From positions 62,001 through 126,000 of the forward strand of contig NZ_MLQQ01000042.1 in the NCBI RefSeq assembly GCF_001865995.1: a stretch of 64,000 nucleotides of DNA. Direction: 5' to 3'. The notes beneath the pieces were generated by a model. The model saw nothing but the letters and a program-made list of their open reading frames with translations, was not told the origin of the DNA and did not search any database. Origin of the DNA: Anaerobacillus arseniciselenatis. GTDB taxonomy: Bacteria; Bacillota; Bacilli; Bacillales; Anaerobacillaceae. Numbering within the stretch: position 1 is the stretch's first letter; each line of letters starts with the position of its first letter. Both the position numbers and the translations under genes were made by a program. Of the stretch, positions 34,874 through 46,149 are shown one piece after another.

Positions 34874-37633
34874 ATGGATTACAAAGAAACATTATTAATG
34901 CCAAAAACAGAATTTCCGATGCGTGGAAATTTACCTAATCGTGAACCACAAGTTCAAGAAAAATGGAATGAGTTAAATATTTACGAAAAAGTTCAAGAAA
35001 GGACGAAGGATCGCCCTTTATACGTGTTACATGATGGGCCTCCTTACGCTAATGGAGATATACATATTGGACATGCTTTAAATAAAATATTAAAAGATTT
35101 TATCGTTCGTTATAAATCAATGGCTGGTTTTTGTGCCCCTTACGTACCAGGCTGGGACACGCACGGTTTACCTATTGAAACAGCGCTCACAAAAAGTGGA
35201 AAAGTGAAACGAAAAGAATTAACAGTCGCTGAGTTTCGTAAAAAATGTGCTGAATATGCCCTAAATCAGGTGGATCGTCAGCGAGATCAGTTTAAGCGTC
35301 TAGGAGTTCGTGGTGATTGGGAAAATCCTTACATTACACTAGATGAACAATATGAAGCTCAACAAATTAAAGTTTTCGGAGAAATGGCGAAAAAGGGATA
35401 CATTTATAAAGGTAAAAAACCAGTTTACTGGTCTCCATCCTCAGAATCTGCACTTGCTGAAGCAGAAATTGAATATCATGACAAGCGATCTCCGTCAATT
35501 TATGTTTCCTTTAATGTAAAAGATGGGAAATCAGTTTTAGCGGGGGATGAAAAAATTGTGATTTGGACGACAACTCCTTGGACAATTCCTGCGAATTTAG
35601 CTATTTGCTTACATCCAGAGTTAGAATATTCGGTTGTGGCAGTAAATGGTGAAAAATATGTAGTAGCTTCTGGGTTACTCGAGACTCTTGTAAGTGAATT
35701 AGAATGGGAAAACTATGAAGTCGTAAATAAAATTAAGGGTAGTGAATTAGAAGGAGTTACAGCTATTCATCCTCTATATGATCGTGAATCTTTAGTCATT
35801 CTCGGTGAGCATGTTACTTTAGAAGCTGGTACTGGTTGTGTCCATACAGCTCCTGGACACGGGGAAGACGACTTTATCGTTGGCCAAAAATATAACTTAG
35901 AAGTACTTTGTCCAGTCGATGATAAAGGAGTTTTTACAGAGGAAGCTCCTGGCTTTGAAGGGTTATTTTACGATACTGCTAATAAACCGATCACCGAACA
36001 ACTTAAAGAAGCTGGAGCGTTAATAAAACTATCGTTTATGACGCACTCGTATCCACATGATTGGCGTACAAAGAAGCCGGTCATTTTTAGAGCAACGGCA
36101 CAATGGTTTGCATCGATTAAAGACTTCCGTGAACAGTTGTTAAAATCAATTAAAGAAGTTAATTGGGTGCCTGGATGGGGAGAAACGAGATTATTTAACA
36201 TGGTTCGTGACCGTGGAGATTGGTGTATTTCCAGGCAGCGTGCTTGGGGAGTTCCGATTCCGGTATTTTATGGCGAAGACAATGAACCGATTATTACCGA
36301 CGAAACGATTGAACATGTTTCAAATTTATTTAGAGAACATGGCTCAAACATTTGGTTTGAATGGGAAGCAAAAGACTTACTTCCTGAAGGTTTTACATCT
36401 GAGCAAAGTCCAAATGGGCAGTTTACGAAAGAAACTGACATTATGGATGTTTGGTTTGATTCAGGATCTTCGCACCAATCGGTTTTAGTCGAGCGCGATG
36501 AGTTACAAAGACCTGCAGACCTCTATTTAGAAGGTTCTGACCAATATCGAGGTTGGTTCAATTCATCTTTATCAACTTCAGTAGCCGTTTCGGGTCGAGC
36601 TCCTTATAAGTCTGTCTTAAGTCACGGGTTTGTTCTAGATGGTAATGGCAGAAAGATGAGTAAATCATTAGGTAATGTCGTTATCCCTAACGACGTGATG
36701 AAACAATTAGGTGCTGACATTTTAAGGCTATGGGTAGCTTCTGTAGATTATCAAGCTGATGTGCGCGTATCTGATAAAATTTTAAAACAAGTGGCTGAAG
36801 TGTACCGAAAAATCCGTAATACGTTCCGCTTTCTTTTAGGGAATTTACACGACTTTAATCCAGCAACAGACCGAGTGTCTCTAACGGAATTACCTGAATT
36901 AGATCGTTATATTTTAATTAAGTTGAACAAACTTATTAAAGAAGTAAAGGGGAATTATGATCAGTATCAATTTGCAGGAGTTTACAATAAAATTCATAAT
37001 TTCTGTTCGATCGAGCTTAGCTCTTTTTATATGGATATTGCTAAAGACACGCTTTATATTCAACATAAAGAGCAATTAAATCGCCGTGCTATCCAAACGG
37101 TTATGTATGATGTGTTAGTGTCATTAACTAAACTTGTGGCACCAATCCTTTCTCATACGGCAGATGAATTATGGCCATTTATTTCAGGAGTTGAAGAAGA
37201 AAGTGTACAGTTAACAGATATGCCTGAAGAAGATGCTTCTGTTTATGATGAAGTTATAGAAGAAAAGTGGGACAAAGTCATTGAGTTACGTGATGACGTG
37301 TTAAAGGCGTTAGAAAATGCTAGAAATGAAAAGAAAATTGGTAAATCATTAACAGCAGCCATTAAACTTTATCCAAATGAAGATGTAAAAGAACTTCTTA
37401 CTTCAATTGGTGATTTAGAAAAACTGTTTATCGTATCTAAAGCGGAACTTGTAGGAAGTAAAGAATCTGCACCGAGCGAAGCTGAACATTTTGAAACGTT
37501 AGCTATAGCTGTAGAGCAAGCGAGCGGTGAAACATGTGAACGTTGCTGGGTAGTTTCAGAATCCGTTGGTAGCGAAACAGAGCATAAAACACTTTGTTCT
37601 AGTTGTGCCGACATCGTAAAAAATCATTACTAA
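34874..37633 (+). CDS. ileS: Isoleucyl-tRNA synthetase
   Basis: A 919-residue class Ia synthetase. The HIGH motif is H64-I-G-H67 in [16 protein letters not shown]; the editing (CP1) domain lies at about 185-390 with [11 protein letters not shown] and [20 protein letters not shown] is at K594-S598. The anticodon-binding domain follows, and the C-terminal zinc knuckle CERCW...CSSCA closes the protein, so it is of the bacterial type (B. subtilis enzyme 921 residues). The ATG at 34874 has GGAGGAAG upstream. Controlled by the T-box. Confidence 0.97.
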   Translation: MDYKETLLMPKTEFPMRGNLPNREPQVQEKWNELNIYEKVQERTKDRPLYVLHDGPPYANGDIHIGHALNKILKDFIVRYKSMAGFCAPYVPGWDTHGLPIETALTKSGKVKRKELTVAEFRKKCAEYALNQVDRQRDQFKRLGVRGDWENPYITLDEQYEAQQIKVFGEMAKKGYIYKGKKPVYWSPSSESALAEAEIEYHDKRSPSIYVSFNVKDGKSVLAGDEKIVIWTTTPWTIPANLAICLHPELEYSVVAVNGEKYVVASGLLETLVSELEWENYEVVNKIKGSELEGVTAIHPLYDRESLVILGEHVTLEAGTGCVHTAPGHGEDDFIVGQKYNLEVLCPVDDKGVFTEEAPGFEGLFYDTANKPITEQLKEAGALIKLSFMTHSYPHDWRTKKPVIFRATAQWFASIKDFREQLLKSIKEVNWVPGWGETRLFNMVRDRGDWCISRQRAWGVPIPVFYGEDNEPIITDETIEHVSNLFREHGSNIWFEWEAKDLLPEGFTSEQSPNGQFTKETDIMDVWFDSGSSHQSVLVERDELQRPADLYLEGSDQYRGWFNSSLSTSVAVSGRAPYKSVLSHGFVLDGNGRKMSKSLGNVVIPNDVMKQLGADILRLWVASVDYQADVRVSDKILKQVAEVYRKIRNTFRFLLGNLHDFNPATDRVSLTELPELDRYILIKLNKLIKEVKGNYDQYQFAGVYNKIHNFCSIELSSFYMDIAKDTLYIQHKEQLNRRAIQTVMYDVLVSLTKLVAPILSHTADELWPFISGVEEESVQLTDMPEEDASVYDEVIEEKWDKVIELRDDVLKALENARNEKKIGKSLTAAIKLYPNEDVKELLTSIGDLEKLFIVSKAELVGSKESAPSEAEHFETLAIAVEQASGETCERCWVVSESVGSETEHKTLCSSCADIVKNHY

Positions 37634-37708
37634 AAATAGTTATCAATATTGTAAAAAGAAAACTAAGCATTTGTTTAAATCAAAAGCGCAAATGTTTAGC
37701 TAATCAAT

Positions 37709-37750
37709 GGAAAAAGCAAAACAGGGCAACAGCCCTCGTTTTGCTTTTTC
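37709..37750 (+). terminator. Terminator after ileS
   Basis: GAAAAAGCAAAAC (37710 on) pairs with GTTTTGCTTTTTC (ending 37750), with inner pair AGGGC/GCCCT. It is symmetrical and could act on either strand. Confidence 0.85.
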
Positions 37751-37855
37751 AAAACTCACCACTCAAAACTCACCACTCAAAACTCACCACTCAAAACTCA
37801 CCACTCAAAACTCACCACTCAAAACTCACCACTCAAAACTCACCACTCAAAACTC
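37751..37855. repeat. 14-bp tandem repeat, 7.5 copies
   Basis: Seven exact copies of AAAACTCACCACTC run from 37751 to 37848, followed by a half copy AAAACTC. Copies are identical, which suggests recent expansion. The unit resembles the right arm of the simple-repeat palindromes (CTCAAAACTCAA) elsewhere in the window. Confidence 0.95.
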
Positions 37856-37950
37856 AAATTGTGCATTATTTACTAATTGTTGTATCGGCTAATGATACTT
37901 TCATCAGGACAAACTATGTTCGAAGCCATCTTTTAAAGGAGGCCAATAAG

Positions 37951-38643
37951 ATGGGTAAATATGATGACATTAAACAACAATTAATTGCTGAACAAAACCG
38001 CTTAAAAGAACGAATGAAAGAAGTCGATCGTTATGATTTAAATAAAACAATGTCTTTTTCTACAGGAGAGTTATCCCAATATGATAATCATCCTGCGGAC
38101 ACAGCAACTGATACGTATGAAAGAGGTAAAGACATTGCTCTTTTTGAACACATTACTCAACAGTATGAAGACATAGAACTTGCTTTAGAGAAAATAGAAA
38201 ATAATACGTACGGGAAATGTGAAGTTTCGGGTAAAGAAATACCAATCGAACGGCTTCAAGCGTTGCCGACAGCGAGAACCTTAGCTGAATACAGTCAAGA
38301 AAAGGTTATTGCTAAAGAGCGACCTGTTGAAGAAGATGTTTTAAAAGGGTTTGAAAAATATAATTTTGACAATAACTATCGCGAAACGGAGTTCGATGCG
38401 GAAGATGCTTGGCAATCTGTAGCTAGCTTTAACGATAATTCAATGGTGTTTGAAGGTTCAAGTCTTGATAGTGGGGAAGAGCTTGTCGGATATGTAGAAG
38501 AATTAGAAGCTTTTGCCTCAACGAGTATTGCTGGGTATCAAGGTGATGAAAATATCGCTATTCAAAGAAATGTACATTACGACCATTATATGGACCAGAT
38601 CGACCGTCTAGAAGCAAGTGATGAAGAAACCGATACGTATTAA
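37951..38643 (+). CDS. ylyA: DksA/TraR-like RNA polymerase-binding protein (YlyA/YteA type)
   Basis: A 230-residue protein with an N-terminal coiled coil (about residues 5-75, KQQLIAEQNRLKERMKE onward, with DNHPADTATDTYERGKD near the tip) and a remnant of the DksA zinc finger (YGKCEVSGKEIPIERLQALPTA, about 87-108). Only C90 of the four expected cysteines is present. The C-terminal 120 residues are acidic. B. subtilis ylyA lies at this place and is reported to bind RNA polymerase and raise sigma-G-dependent expression. The start at 37951 has AAAGGAGG upstream; an upstream in-frame extension runs through the tandem repeat and is not credible. Confidence 0.85.
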   Translation: MGKYDDIKQQLIAEQNRLKERMKEVDRYDLNKTMSFSTGELSQYDNHPADTATDTYERGKDIALFEHITQQYEDIELALEKIENNTYGKCEVSGKEIPIERLQALPTARTLAEYSQEKVIAKERPVEEDVLKGFEKYNFDNNYRETEFDAEDAWQSVASFNDNSMVFEGSSLDSGEELVGYVEELEAFASTSIAGYQGDENIAIQRNVHYDHYMDQIDRLEASDEETDTY

Positions 38644-38648
38644 AGGAA

Positions 38649-38688
38649 TGTCTTAAACAAACGTGCGAGTTAGTCACCGTTTAAGACA
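38649..38688. repeat. Hairpin after ylyA
   Basis: TGTCTTAAAC (38649-38658) pairs with GTTTAAGACA (38679-38688) across a 20-base loop, 6 bases after the ylyA stop. It lacks a T tract. Confidence 0.6.
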
Positions 38689-38698
38689 CTAAATATGG

Positions 38699-38750
38699 CA
38701 CTGCCCCAAAATAAAGTGTCAGACACATATACTTATGGGGCAGTCCTTAA
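38699..38750 (+). terminator. Possible terminator after ylyA
   Basis: ACTGCCCC (38700-38707) pairs with GGGGCAGT (38736-38743), followed by CCTTAATTT. A GTGTCAG (38716) and CTGACAC (about 38774) pairing partly overlaps it, as does TATACTTATG with CATAAGT. Confidence 0.5.
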
Positions 38751-38829
38751 TTTAGCATAAGTCTCTAGTGAACTGACACTTATGTGACACCCTCATTTTC
38801 ATTGTTAAGTGATGTTTACACTAATAAGA

Positions 38830-38858
38830 TTGTTCTCCCACTCCTCCTATGCTAAAAT
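38830..38858 (+). promoter_or_regulatory. Promoter for lspA-ylyB
   Basis: TTGTTC (38830-38835), 17 bp, TAAAAT (38853-38858) preceded by TGC (extended -10), 41 bases before the lspA start. Confidence 0.6.
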
Positions 38859-38899
38859 GCTATAGAGATGTGCAACATTGGAGAAGCGGAGGATCAATA

Positions 38900-39364
38900 G
38901 TGAAATACTACATACTAGCACTCATAATTTTAATTTTAGACCAATGGACAAAATGGATTGTAGTCACGCAAATGGAATTAAGGCAACAAATTCCGATTAT
39001 TGAAAATTTACTTTATTTCACTTCGCATCGTAACAAAGGTGCGGCATTTGGAATATTACAAGGGCAGATGTGGTTATTTTTTATCGTTACTGTCATTGTC
39101 GTCGTGTTTGTCGTTTACTATATGAATAAGCATGCGAAAGAAAGTAAACTTTTAGGGATATCTTTAGGGCTTGTTTTAGGTGGGGCAATAGGGAATTTTA
39201 TTGACAGGTTGTTCCGCGGAGAAGTTGTAGACTTTATCGATGTTTATATTTTCACATACGATTTTGCAATTTTTAATGTTGCCGATATGGCGTTAGTGAT
39301 CGGTGTAGGGATTTTAATGGTACAAATATTTTTAGAAGAAAGAAACGCAAGGGAGAAAAAATAA
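38900..39364 (+). CDS. lspA: Lipoprotein signal peptidase (signal peptidase II)
   Basis: A 154-residue membrane aspartic protease that removes signal peptides of diacylglyceryl-modified prolipoproteins. It has four transmembrane helices (about 3-20, 56-76, 84-102 and 122-143). Conserved motifs are LDQWTKW (about residue 13), the NKGAAFG loop (about 48), and the catalytic aspartates in [15 protein letters not shown] (about 107-121) and FNVADMAL (about 128). The GTG at 38900 has GGAGG 8 bases upstream. It overlaps ylyB by one base (TAATG). Confidence 0.95.
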   Translation: MKYYILALIILILDQWTKWIVVTQMELRQQIPIIENLLYFTSHRNKGAAFGILQGQMWLFFIVTVIVVVFVVYYMNKHAKESKLLGISLGLVLGGAIGNFIDRLFRGEVVDFIDVYIFTYDFAIFNVADMALVIGVGILMVQIFLEERNAREKK

Positions 39365-40287
39365 TGGAACAACATACATGGTTAATTGATGAAACAGCTG
39401 CAAATGAGCGATTAGATAAATGGCTAGCAGCTGGTGAAAACGAATGGTCACGAACACAAGTACAGCAGTGGATGAAAGATGGCGTGATCACAGTAAATGG
39501 TAACAATGTAAAAAGCAATTATAAGTGTCAATACGGTGATGAAATTATTTTAAACGTTCCAGAACCAGAGGCTTTGGATGTCGTTGCCCAACAAATGGAT
39601 CTTGATATTGTATATGAAGATCAGCATCTACTTGTCGTTAACAAACCAAGAGGAATGGTTGTTCACCCAGCACCAGGCCATTTAACAGGTACGCTTGTGA
39701 ACGGTTTAATGGCTCATTGTAACGATTTATCAGGTATTAATGGAATATTACGACCTGGGATTGTCCACCGAATCGATAAGGATACATCTGGTCTTTTAGT
39801 AGTGGCTAAAAATGATAAAGCTCATGATTCGCTCGTAAACCAATTAAAAGCGAAAACAACAATTAGGAAATATAAAGGGATCGTTCATGGTTCGATTGCG
39901 CATGATCACGGGACGATTGATGCACCTATCGGAAGGGATAAACAAGATCGCCAAAGTATGACTGTTACTGATGACAATAGTCGCGATGCAGTTACTCATT
40001 TCAGCGTAATAGAACGGTTCAATGAATTTACATTTGTAGAATGTAAACTTGAGACTGGAAGAACCCATCAAATACGTGTTCATATGAAATATATTGGCCA
40101 TCCTCTAGCTGGTGATCCGAAATACGGACCTTCTCGTACATTAAAACTCCCTATCGAAGGGCAAGCTTTACACGCAGCAGTTTTAGGTTTTGTCCACCCT
40201 GATACAGGTGAAGAAATGGTGTTCGAAAAAGAGGCACCTGAAGACTTCCAACATTTATTAAATCATATTCGTAAAATTTCTCGTTGA
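39364..40287 (+). CDS. ylyB: RluA-family pseudouridine synthase with S4 domain (RluD-like)
   Basis: A 307-residue enzyme converting uridine to pseudouridine, most likely in 23S rRNA. The N-terminal S4 domain spans about residues 14-75 (ERLDKWLAAG...VNGNNVKSNYK). The catalytic domain has VVNKPRGMVVHPAPGH (about 91) and HRIDKDTSGLLVVAK, with D138 as the expected catalytic residue, then GRTHQIRVHMKYIGHPLAGD near 232. The start overlaps the lspA stop. The pyr promoter overlaps its stop codon. Confidence 0.93.
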   Translation: MEQHTWLIDETAANERLDKWLAAGENEWSRTQVQQWMKDGVITVNGNNVKSNYKCQYGDEIILNVPEPEALDVVAQQMDLDIVYEDQHLLVVNKPRGMVVHPAPGHLTGTLVNGLMAHCNDLSGINGILRPGIVHRIDKDTSGLLVVAKNDKAHDSLVNQLKAKTTIRKYKGIVHGSIAHDHGTIDAPIGRDKQDRQSMTVTDDNSRDAVTHFSVIERFNEFTFVECKLETGRTHQIRVHMKYIGHPLAGDPKYGPSRTLKLPIEGQALHAAVLGFVHPDTGEEMVFEKEAPEDFQHLLNHIRKISR

Positions 40288-40311
40288 CACTTTTAATAAA
40301 GTTTGTAATAA
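40284..40311 (+). promoter_or_regulatory. Sigma-A promoter of the pyr operon
   Basis: TTGACA (40284-40289) overlaps the ylyB stop codon; TAATAA (40306-40311) follows after 16 bp. The first PyrR attenuator begins about 40 bases downstream. Confidence 0.7.
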
Positions 40312-40352
40312 TACAATAGAACACAACACAACATAATATTCCCTTTAATTAC

Positions 40353-40460
40353 AGTCCAGAGAGGCTGAGAAGGAACTAGAGAACGGTCAGGTACAGATTT
40401 AGTGTATCTGGATATTATCGTATGCTCAAAAACCTCTCATCTTCTGGTGAGAGGTTTTAT
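40353..40460 (+). promoter_or_regulatory. PyrR-binding attenuator 1, before pyrR
   Basis: AGTCCAGAGAGGCTGAGAAG at 40353 is the consensus PyrR-binding anti-antiterminator loop. The terminator AACCTCTCA (40431-40439)/TGAGAGGTT (40448-40456) plus T-rich tail follows. By analogy with B. subtilis, UMP/UTP-bound PyrR stabilises the binding hairpin and causes termination. Confidence 0.95.
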
Positions 40461-40566
40461 TATTCTCTGAAAGTTAATTGTGGGTAAAATGTTAAGATGA
40501 ATGTAAATAAGGTGTTAAAGATCAGTTTTTCTAAGAACGACAACCGCTATGTAAGGAAGTGATTAA

Positions 40567-41118
<552 letters not shown>

Positions 41119-41121
41119 ACG

Positions 41122-41228
41122 AGTCCAGAGAGGCTTGCAAGGGGGTATACTCCTCTAACTTGAAGTGTGCCACTTGGTATATTTTAAGTAGAAGACCGTA
41201 CCTCTTTGTGTAGCAAAGAGGTTTTTTG
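41122..41228 (+). promoter_or_regulatory. PyrR-binding attenuator 2, between pyrR and pyrP
   Basis: AGTCCAGAGAGGCTTGCAAG at 41122 is the PyrR loop. The terminator ACCTCTTTG (41200-41208)/CAAAGAGGT (41214-41222) with TTTTTTG follows. Confidence 0.95.
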
Positions 41229-41257
41229 TATGTATTAAAAATAGAGGAGGATTTACA

Positions 41258-42580
41258 TTGAATAACACAAAAGAAGTAGGAATTCGTGAAATACCAAAAT
41301 TAGATAAGTGGTTAGTGTTAAGTTTACAACATTTATGTGCAATGTTTGGAGCAACTATTCTTGTTCCGTATTTAGTAGGGTTGAGCCCTGCAGTCGCTTT
41401 AGTGTCTAGTGGGTTAGGGACTCTTGCATACTTATTAATTACAAGAGGCCAAGTTCCAGCGTATTTAGGCTCGTCATTTGCATTTATTGCGCCAATTATT
41501 GCCGCAACTGCGATTGGTGGACCTGAAGGAGCGATGGTTGGAAGTTTTGTAGCAGGGTTACTATACGGGTTAGTCGCATTATTCATAAAAAAGAGTGGCG
41601 TTAACTGGTTAATGAACATTTTACCACCGATCGTTGTCGGTCCTGTAATTATGGTGATCGGTTTAGGTTTAGCTGGGGTTGCTATTGATATGGCAATGAA
41701 CGTCCCAGGAACTGGTGAATATAACGGAACGCTTTTCACAGTAGCGCTAGTAACTTTAGCTATTACAGTAATAGCATCGATGTTTTTTAAAGGATTTTTT
41801 GGACTTATTCCAATTTTAATCGGAATTGTTGGTGGATATACGTTTGCCTATATTCAAGGGATTGTTGATATGACACCAATTAGCGAGGCAGCCTGGATTG
41901 CAATGCCTGACTTCATTGTTCCTTTCGTCACATATACACCTTCACTTTCATGGGAAATTTTATTGATCATGGTGCCAATTGCTGTCGTAACGATTTCTGA
42001 ACACATCGGAGATCAAATGGTCTTGAGTAAAGTTGTAGGTAAGAACTTTATTAAAAAGCCAGGTTTACATCGCTCGATCTTAGGGGATGGAGTAGCAACA
42101 ATGATTTCTTCATTCATTGGTGGACCACCAAACACGACATACGGTGAAAATATTGGAGTTATTGCCCTAACACGTGTATACAGTGTCTTCGTTATCGGTG
42201 GAGCTGCTGTAATGGCTGTTATGTTCGGTTTTGTTGGAAAAATTGCTGCACTAATTTCTACGATCCCTACAGCAGTAATGGGTGGTGTTTCCATCCTATT
42301 ATTCGGTATTATTGCATCAAGTGGATTAAGAATGTTAATTGACAATAAAATTGATTTTGGTAAAAAACGTAACTTAATCATTTCATCAGTTATTTTAGTC
42401 ATCGGTATCGGTGGAGCATTTATTCAAGTATCTGATAATATTCAAATTGCAGGAATGGCTTTAGCGACAATTATCGGTATCGTATTAAATCTTGTATTAC
42501 CAGGAAGAGAAAAAGTTGATATGAATGCAATGTTTGCAGAAGAGTTAGAAGAAGAAAGAAACGAAAAGTCAGCAGCATAA
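41258..42580 (+). CDS. pyrP: Uracil permease
   Basis: A 440-residue uracil:proton symporter of the NCS2 (UraA) family, with about 12-14 transmembrane segments. Typical are LQHLCAMFGATILVPYLVGLSP (about residues 22-43, region), GSSFAFIAPI (about 71), the substrate-binding SEHIGDQM with its glutamate (about 247-254), and GGPPNTTYGENIGV near 288. The TTG start has AGAGGAGG 7 bases upstream. It lies between attenuators 2 and 3, as in B. subtilis. Confidence 0.95.
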   Translation: MNNTKEVGIREIPKLDKWLVLSLQHLCAMFGATILVPYLVGLSPAVALVSSGLGTLAYLLITRGQVPAYLGSSFAFIAPIIAATAIGGPEGAMVGSFVAGLLYGLVALFIKKSGVNWLMNILPPIVVGPVIMVIGLGLAGVAIDMAMNVPGTGEYNGTLFTVALVTLAITVIASMFFKGFFGLIPILIGIVGGYTFAYIQGIVDMTPISEAAWIAMPDFIVPFVTYTPSLSWEILLIMVPIAVVTISEHIGDQMVLSKVVGKNFIKKPGLHRSILGDGVATMISSFIGGPPNTTYGENIGVIALTRVYSVFVIGGAAVMAVMFGFVGKIAALISTIPTAVMGGVSILLFGIIASSGLRMLIDNKIDFGKKRNLIISSVILVIGIGGAFIQVSDNIQIAGMALATIIGIVLNLVLPGREKVDMNAMFAEELEEERNEKSAA

Positions 42581-42597
42581 TAGTCATCCTTTAAATA

Positions 42598-42706
42598 AGT
42601 ACAGAGAGACTTAAAAGGGTGTAATCGTCAGAAGTTAGGGGTAGTAATACTACTCTTCTTTCGAGCACCCTTATGATCAAATCATTTGGGTGCTTTTTTG
42701 TACCCT
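42598..42706 (+). promoter_or_regulatory. PyrR-binding attenuator 3 (diverged), between pyrP and pyrB
   Basis: AGTACAGAGAGACTTAAAAG at 42598 resembles the PyrR loop but differs from the other two at AGTCC (AGTAC) and GAGGCT (GAGACT). The terminator GAGCACCC (42663-42670)/GGGTGCTT with TTTTTTG follows near 42688-42700. The terminator and position argue that it is real; binding may be weaker. Confidence 0.8.
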
Positions 42707-42733
42707 AAGAAAACGAAAACAGTTAGGAATTGA

Positions 42734-42846
42734 GTGAATTTCATAAAACCTAAAATGATCCATATCAAACTATATGTAGTTTCGAACGACTTAACGCCAT
42801 TACATATAGATACGTAATGGCGATAATACTGAATTATGAAATTCAT
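42734..42846 (-). repeat. MITE-like element, copy 2 (in the pyrB leader)
   Basis: 113 bp in the opposite orientation to copy 1, with ends GTGAATTTCATAA and AATTATGAAATTCAT. It lies between the third attenuator terminator and the pyrB ribosome-binding site. Internally CGCCATTAC pairs with GTAATGGCG. Confidence 0.85.
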
Positions 42847-42854
42847 TAACTTGA

Positions 42855-45050
<2,196 letters not shown>

Positions 45051-45054
<4 letters not shown>

Positions 45055-46145
45055 AAAGACAATTAATTTTAGAAAACGGTGAAGTATTTGTAGGACATGC
45101 ATTCGGAAGTGATAAGGAAATGGCAGGAGAGGTTGTATTCAATACTGGTATGACTGGGTACCAGGAAATTTTATCAGATCCGTCTTATTGTGCACAAATT
45201 GTTACATTAACTTATCCGTTAGTTGGAAACTACGGGATTAATCGTGACGATTTTGAATCTATTAAGCCTTCAATTAACGGTTTAATTGTAAAAGAAGCGG
45301 CAAAACAGCCTAGTAACTGGAGAAATGAAGAAACGCTTGATGAACTTTTAAAGGCTAACGATATCCCTGGTTTGGAAGGGATCGATACGAGAAAGCTTAC
45401 TAGAATGATCCGCGAGCACGGTACACTTCGAGGGAGACTATGCTCTATGGAAGTCGATGTCGATGCAACAGTCAATGAACTAACAAGTATGTCATTAATT
45501 AAAAATCAAGTTTCGCTCGTCTCAACGAAGCAATCTTATGCAAGCCCTGGAAGAGGGTATCGTGTCGTTTTAATAGATTTCGGAATGAAAAAAGGGATTT
45601 TAAGAGAACTAAACAATCGTGGCTGTGATGTTGTTGTCGTCCCTTATAATACGAAAAGTGAAGAGATATTACGATTGAATCCTGATGGCATTATGTTAAG
45701 TAATGGGCCTGGAGACCCAATGGATGTACAAGAAGCAGTTGCAGTATTAAAAGACCTTATTGGAAAGGTACCGATTTTTGGAATTTGTTTAGGTCACCAG
45801 CTTTTAGCGCTGGCATGTGGAGCTAAAACTGAAAAATTAAAGTTTGGACATCGTGGCTCTAACCATCCAGTAAAGGAATTAGTAACTGGTAAAGTCGATA
45901 TTACTTCGCAAAATCACGGATTCACCGTAAAAGCCGAGTCGCTAGCAAAGACAAAATTAGCGATAACGCACGTAGCTGTAAATGATGGAACAGTAGAAGG
46001 AATTGAACATACTGAGCATCCTGCATTTAGTGTTCAATATCACCCGGAAGCATCACCAGGGCCAGAAGACTCGAATGAACTTTTTGAACGGTTTATGGAA
46101 TTAATGAAAAAAAATATCGAAACAAAAGCTGTAGCTAGGGGGTAA
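45051..46145 (+). CDS. carA: Carbamoyl phosphate synthase small subunit (glutaminase, PyrAA)
   Basis: A 364-residue subunit that hydrolyses glutamine and passes ammonia to CarB. The N-terminal CarA domain (about 1-140, [15 protein letters not shown] near 33) is followed by a class I glutamine amidotransferase. The nucleophile is the cysteine of [15 protein letters not shown] (about residue 246), and the histidine and glutamate lie in [13 protein letters not shown] near 329. GGAGGAGAGG precedes the ATG. carB starts 4 bases after its stop. Confidence 0.96.
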
Positions 46146-46149
46146 TGAT

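Larger units (their letters stand above)
37634..37950. other. ileS-ylyA spacer: terminator and 14-bp tandem array
   Basis: The 317 bases hold AT-rich sequence, the ileS terminator (37709-37750), a 14-bp tandem repeat (37751-37855), a CAAATTGTGCATTA motif shared with the spacer near 57628, and the ylyA ribosome-binding site AAAGGAGG. Confidence 0.75.

Noticed and set aside
37751..37855. Possible CRISPR array
   Set aside because: The repeats are directly contiguous 14-bp units without spacers, and no cas genes are present.
37603..37950. N-terminal extension of ylyA through the tandem repeat
   Set aside because: The frame is open only because the 14-bp repeat lacks stops; the AAAGGAGG before the ATG at 37951 and family length fix the start there.
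41155..41739. A 194-codon open frame on the minus strand
   Set aside because: It is antisense to pyrP and attenuator 2; proline- and threonine-rich composition is typical of the complement of a membrane protein gene, and there is no ribosome-binding site.
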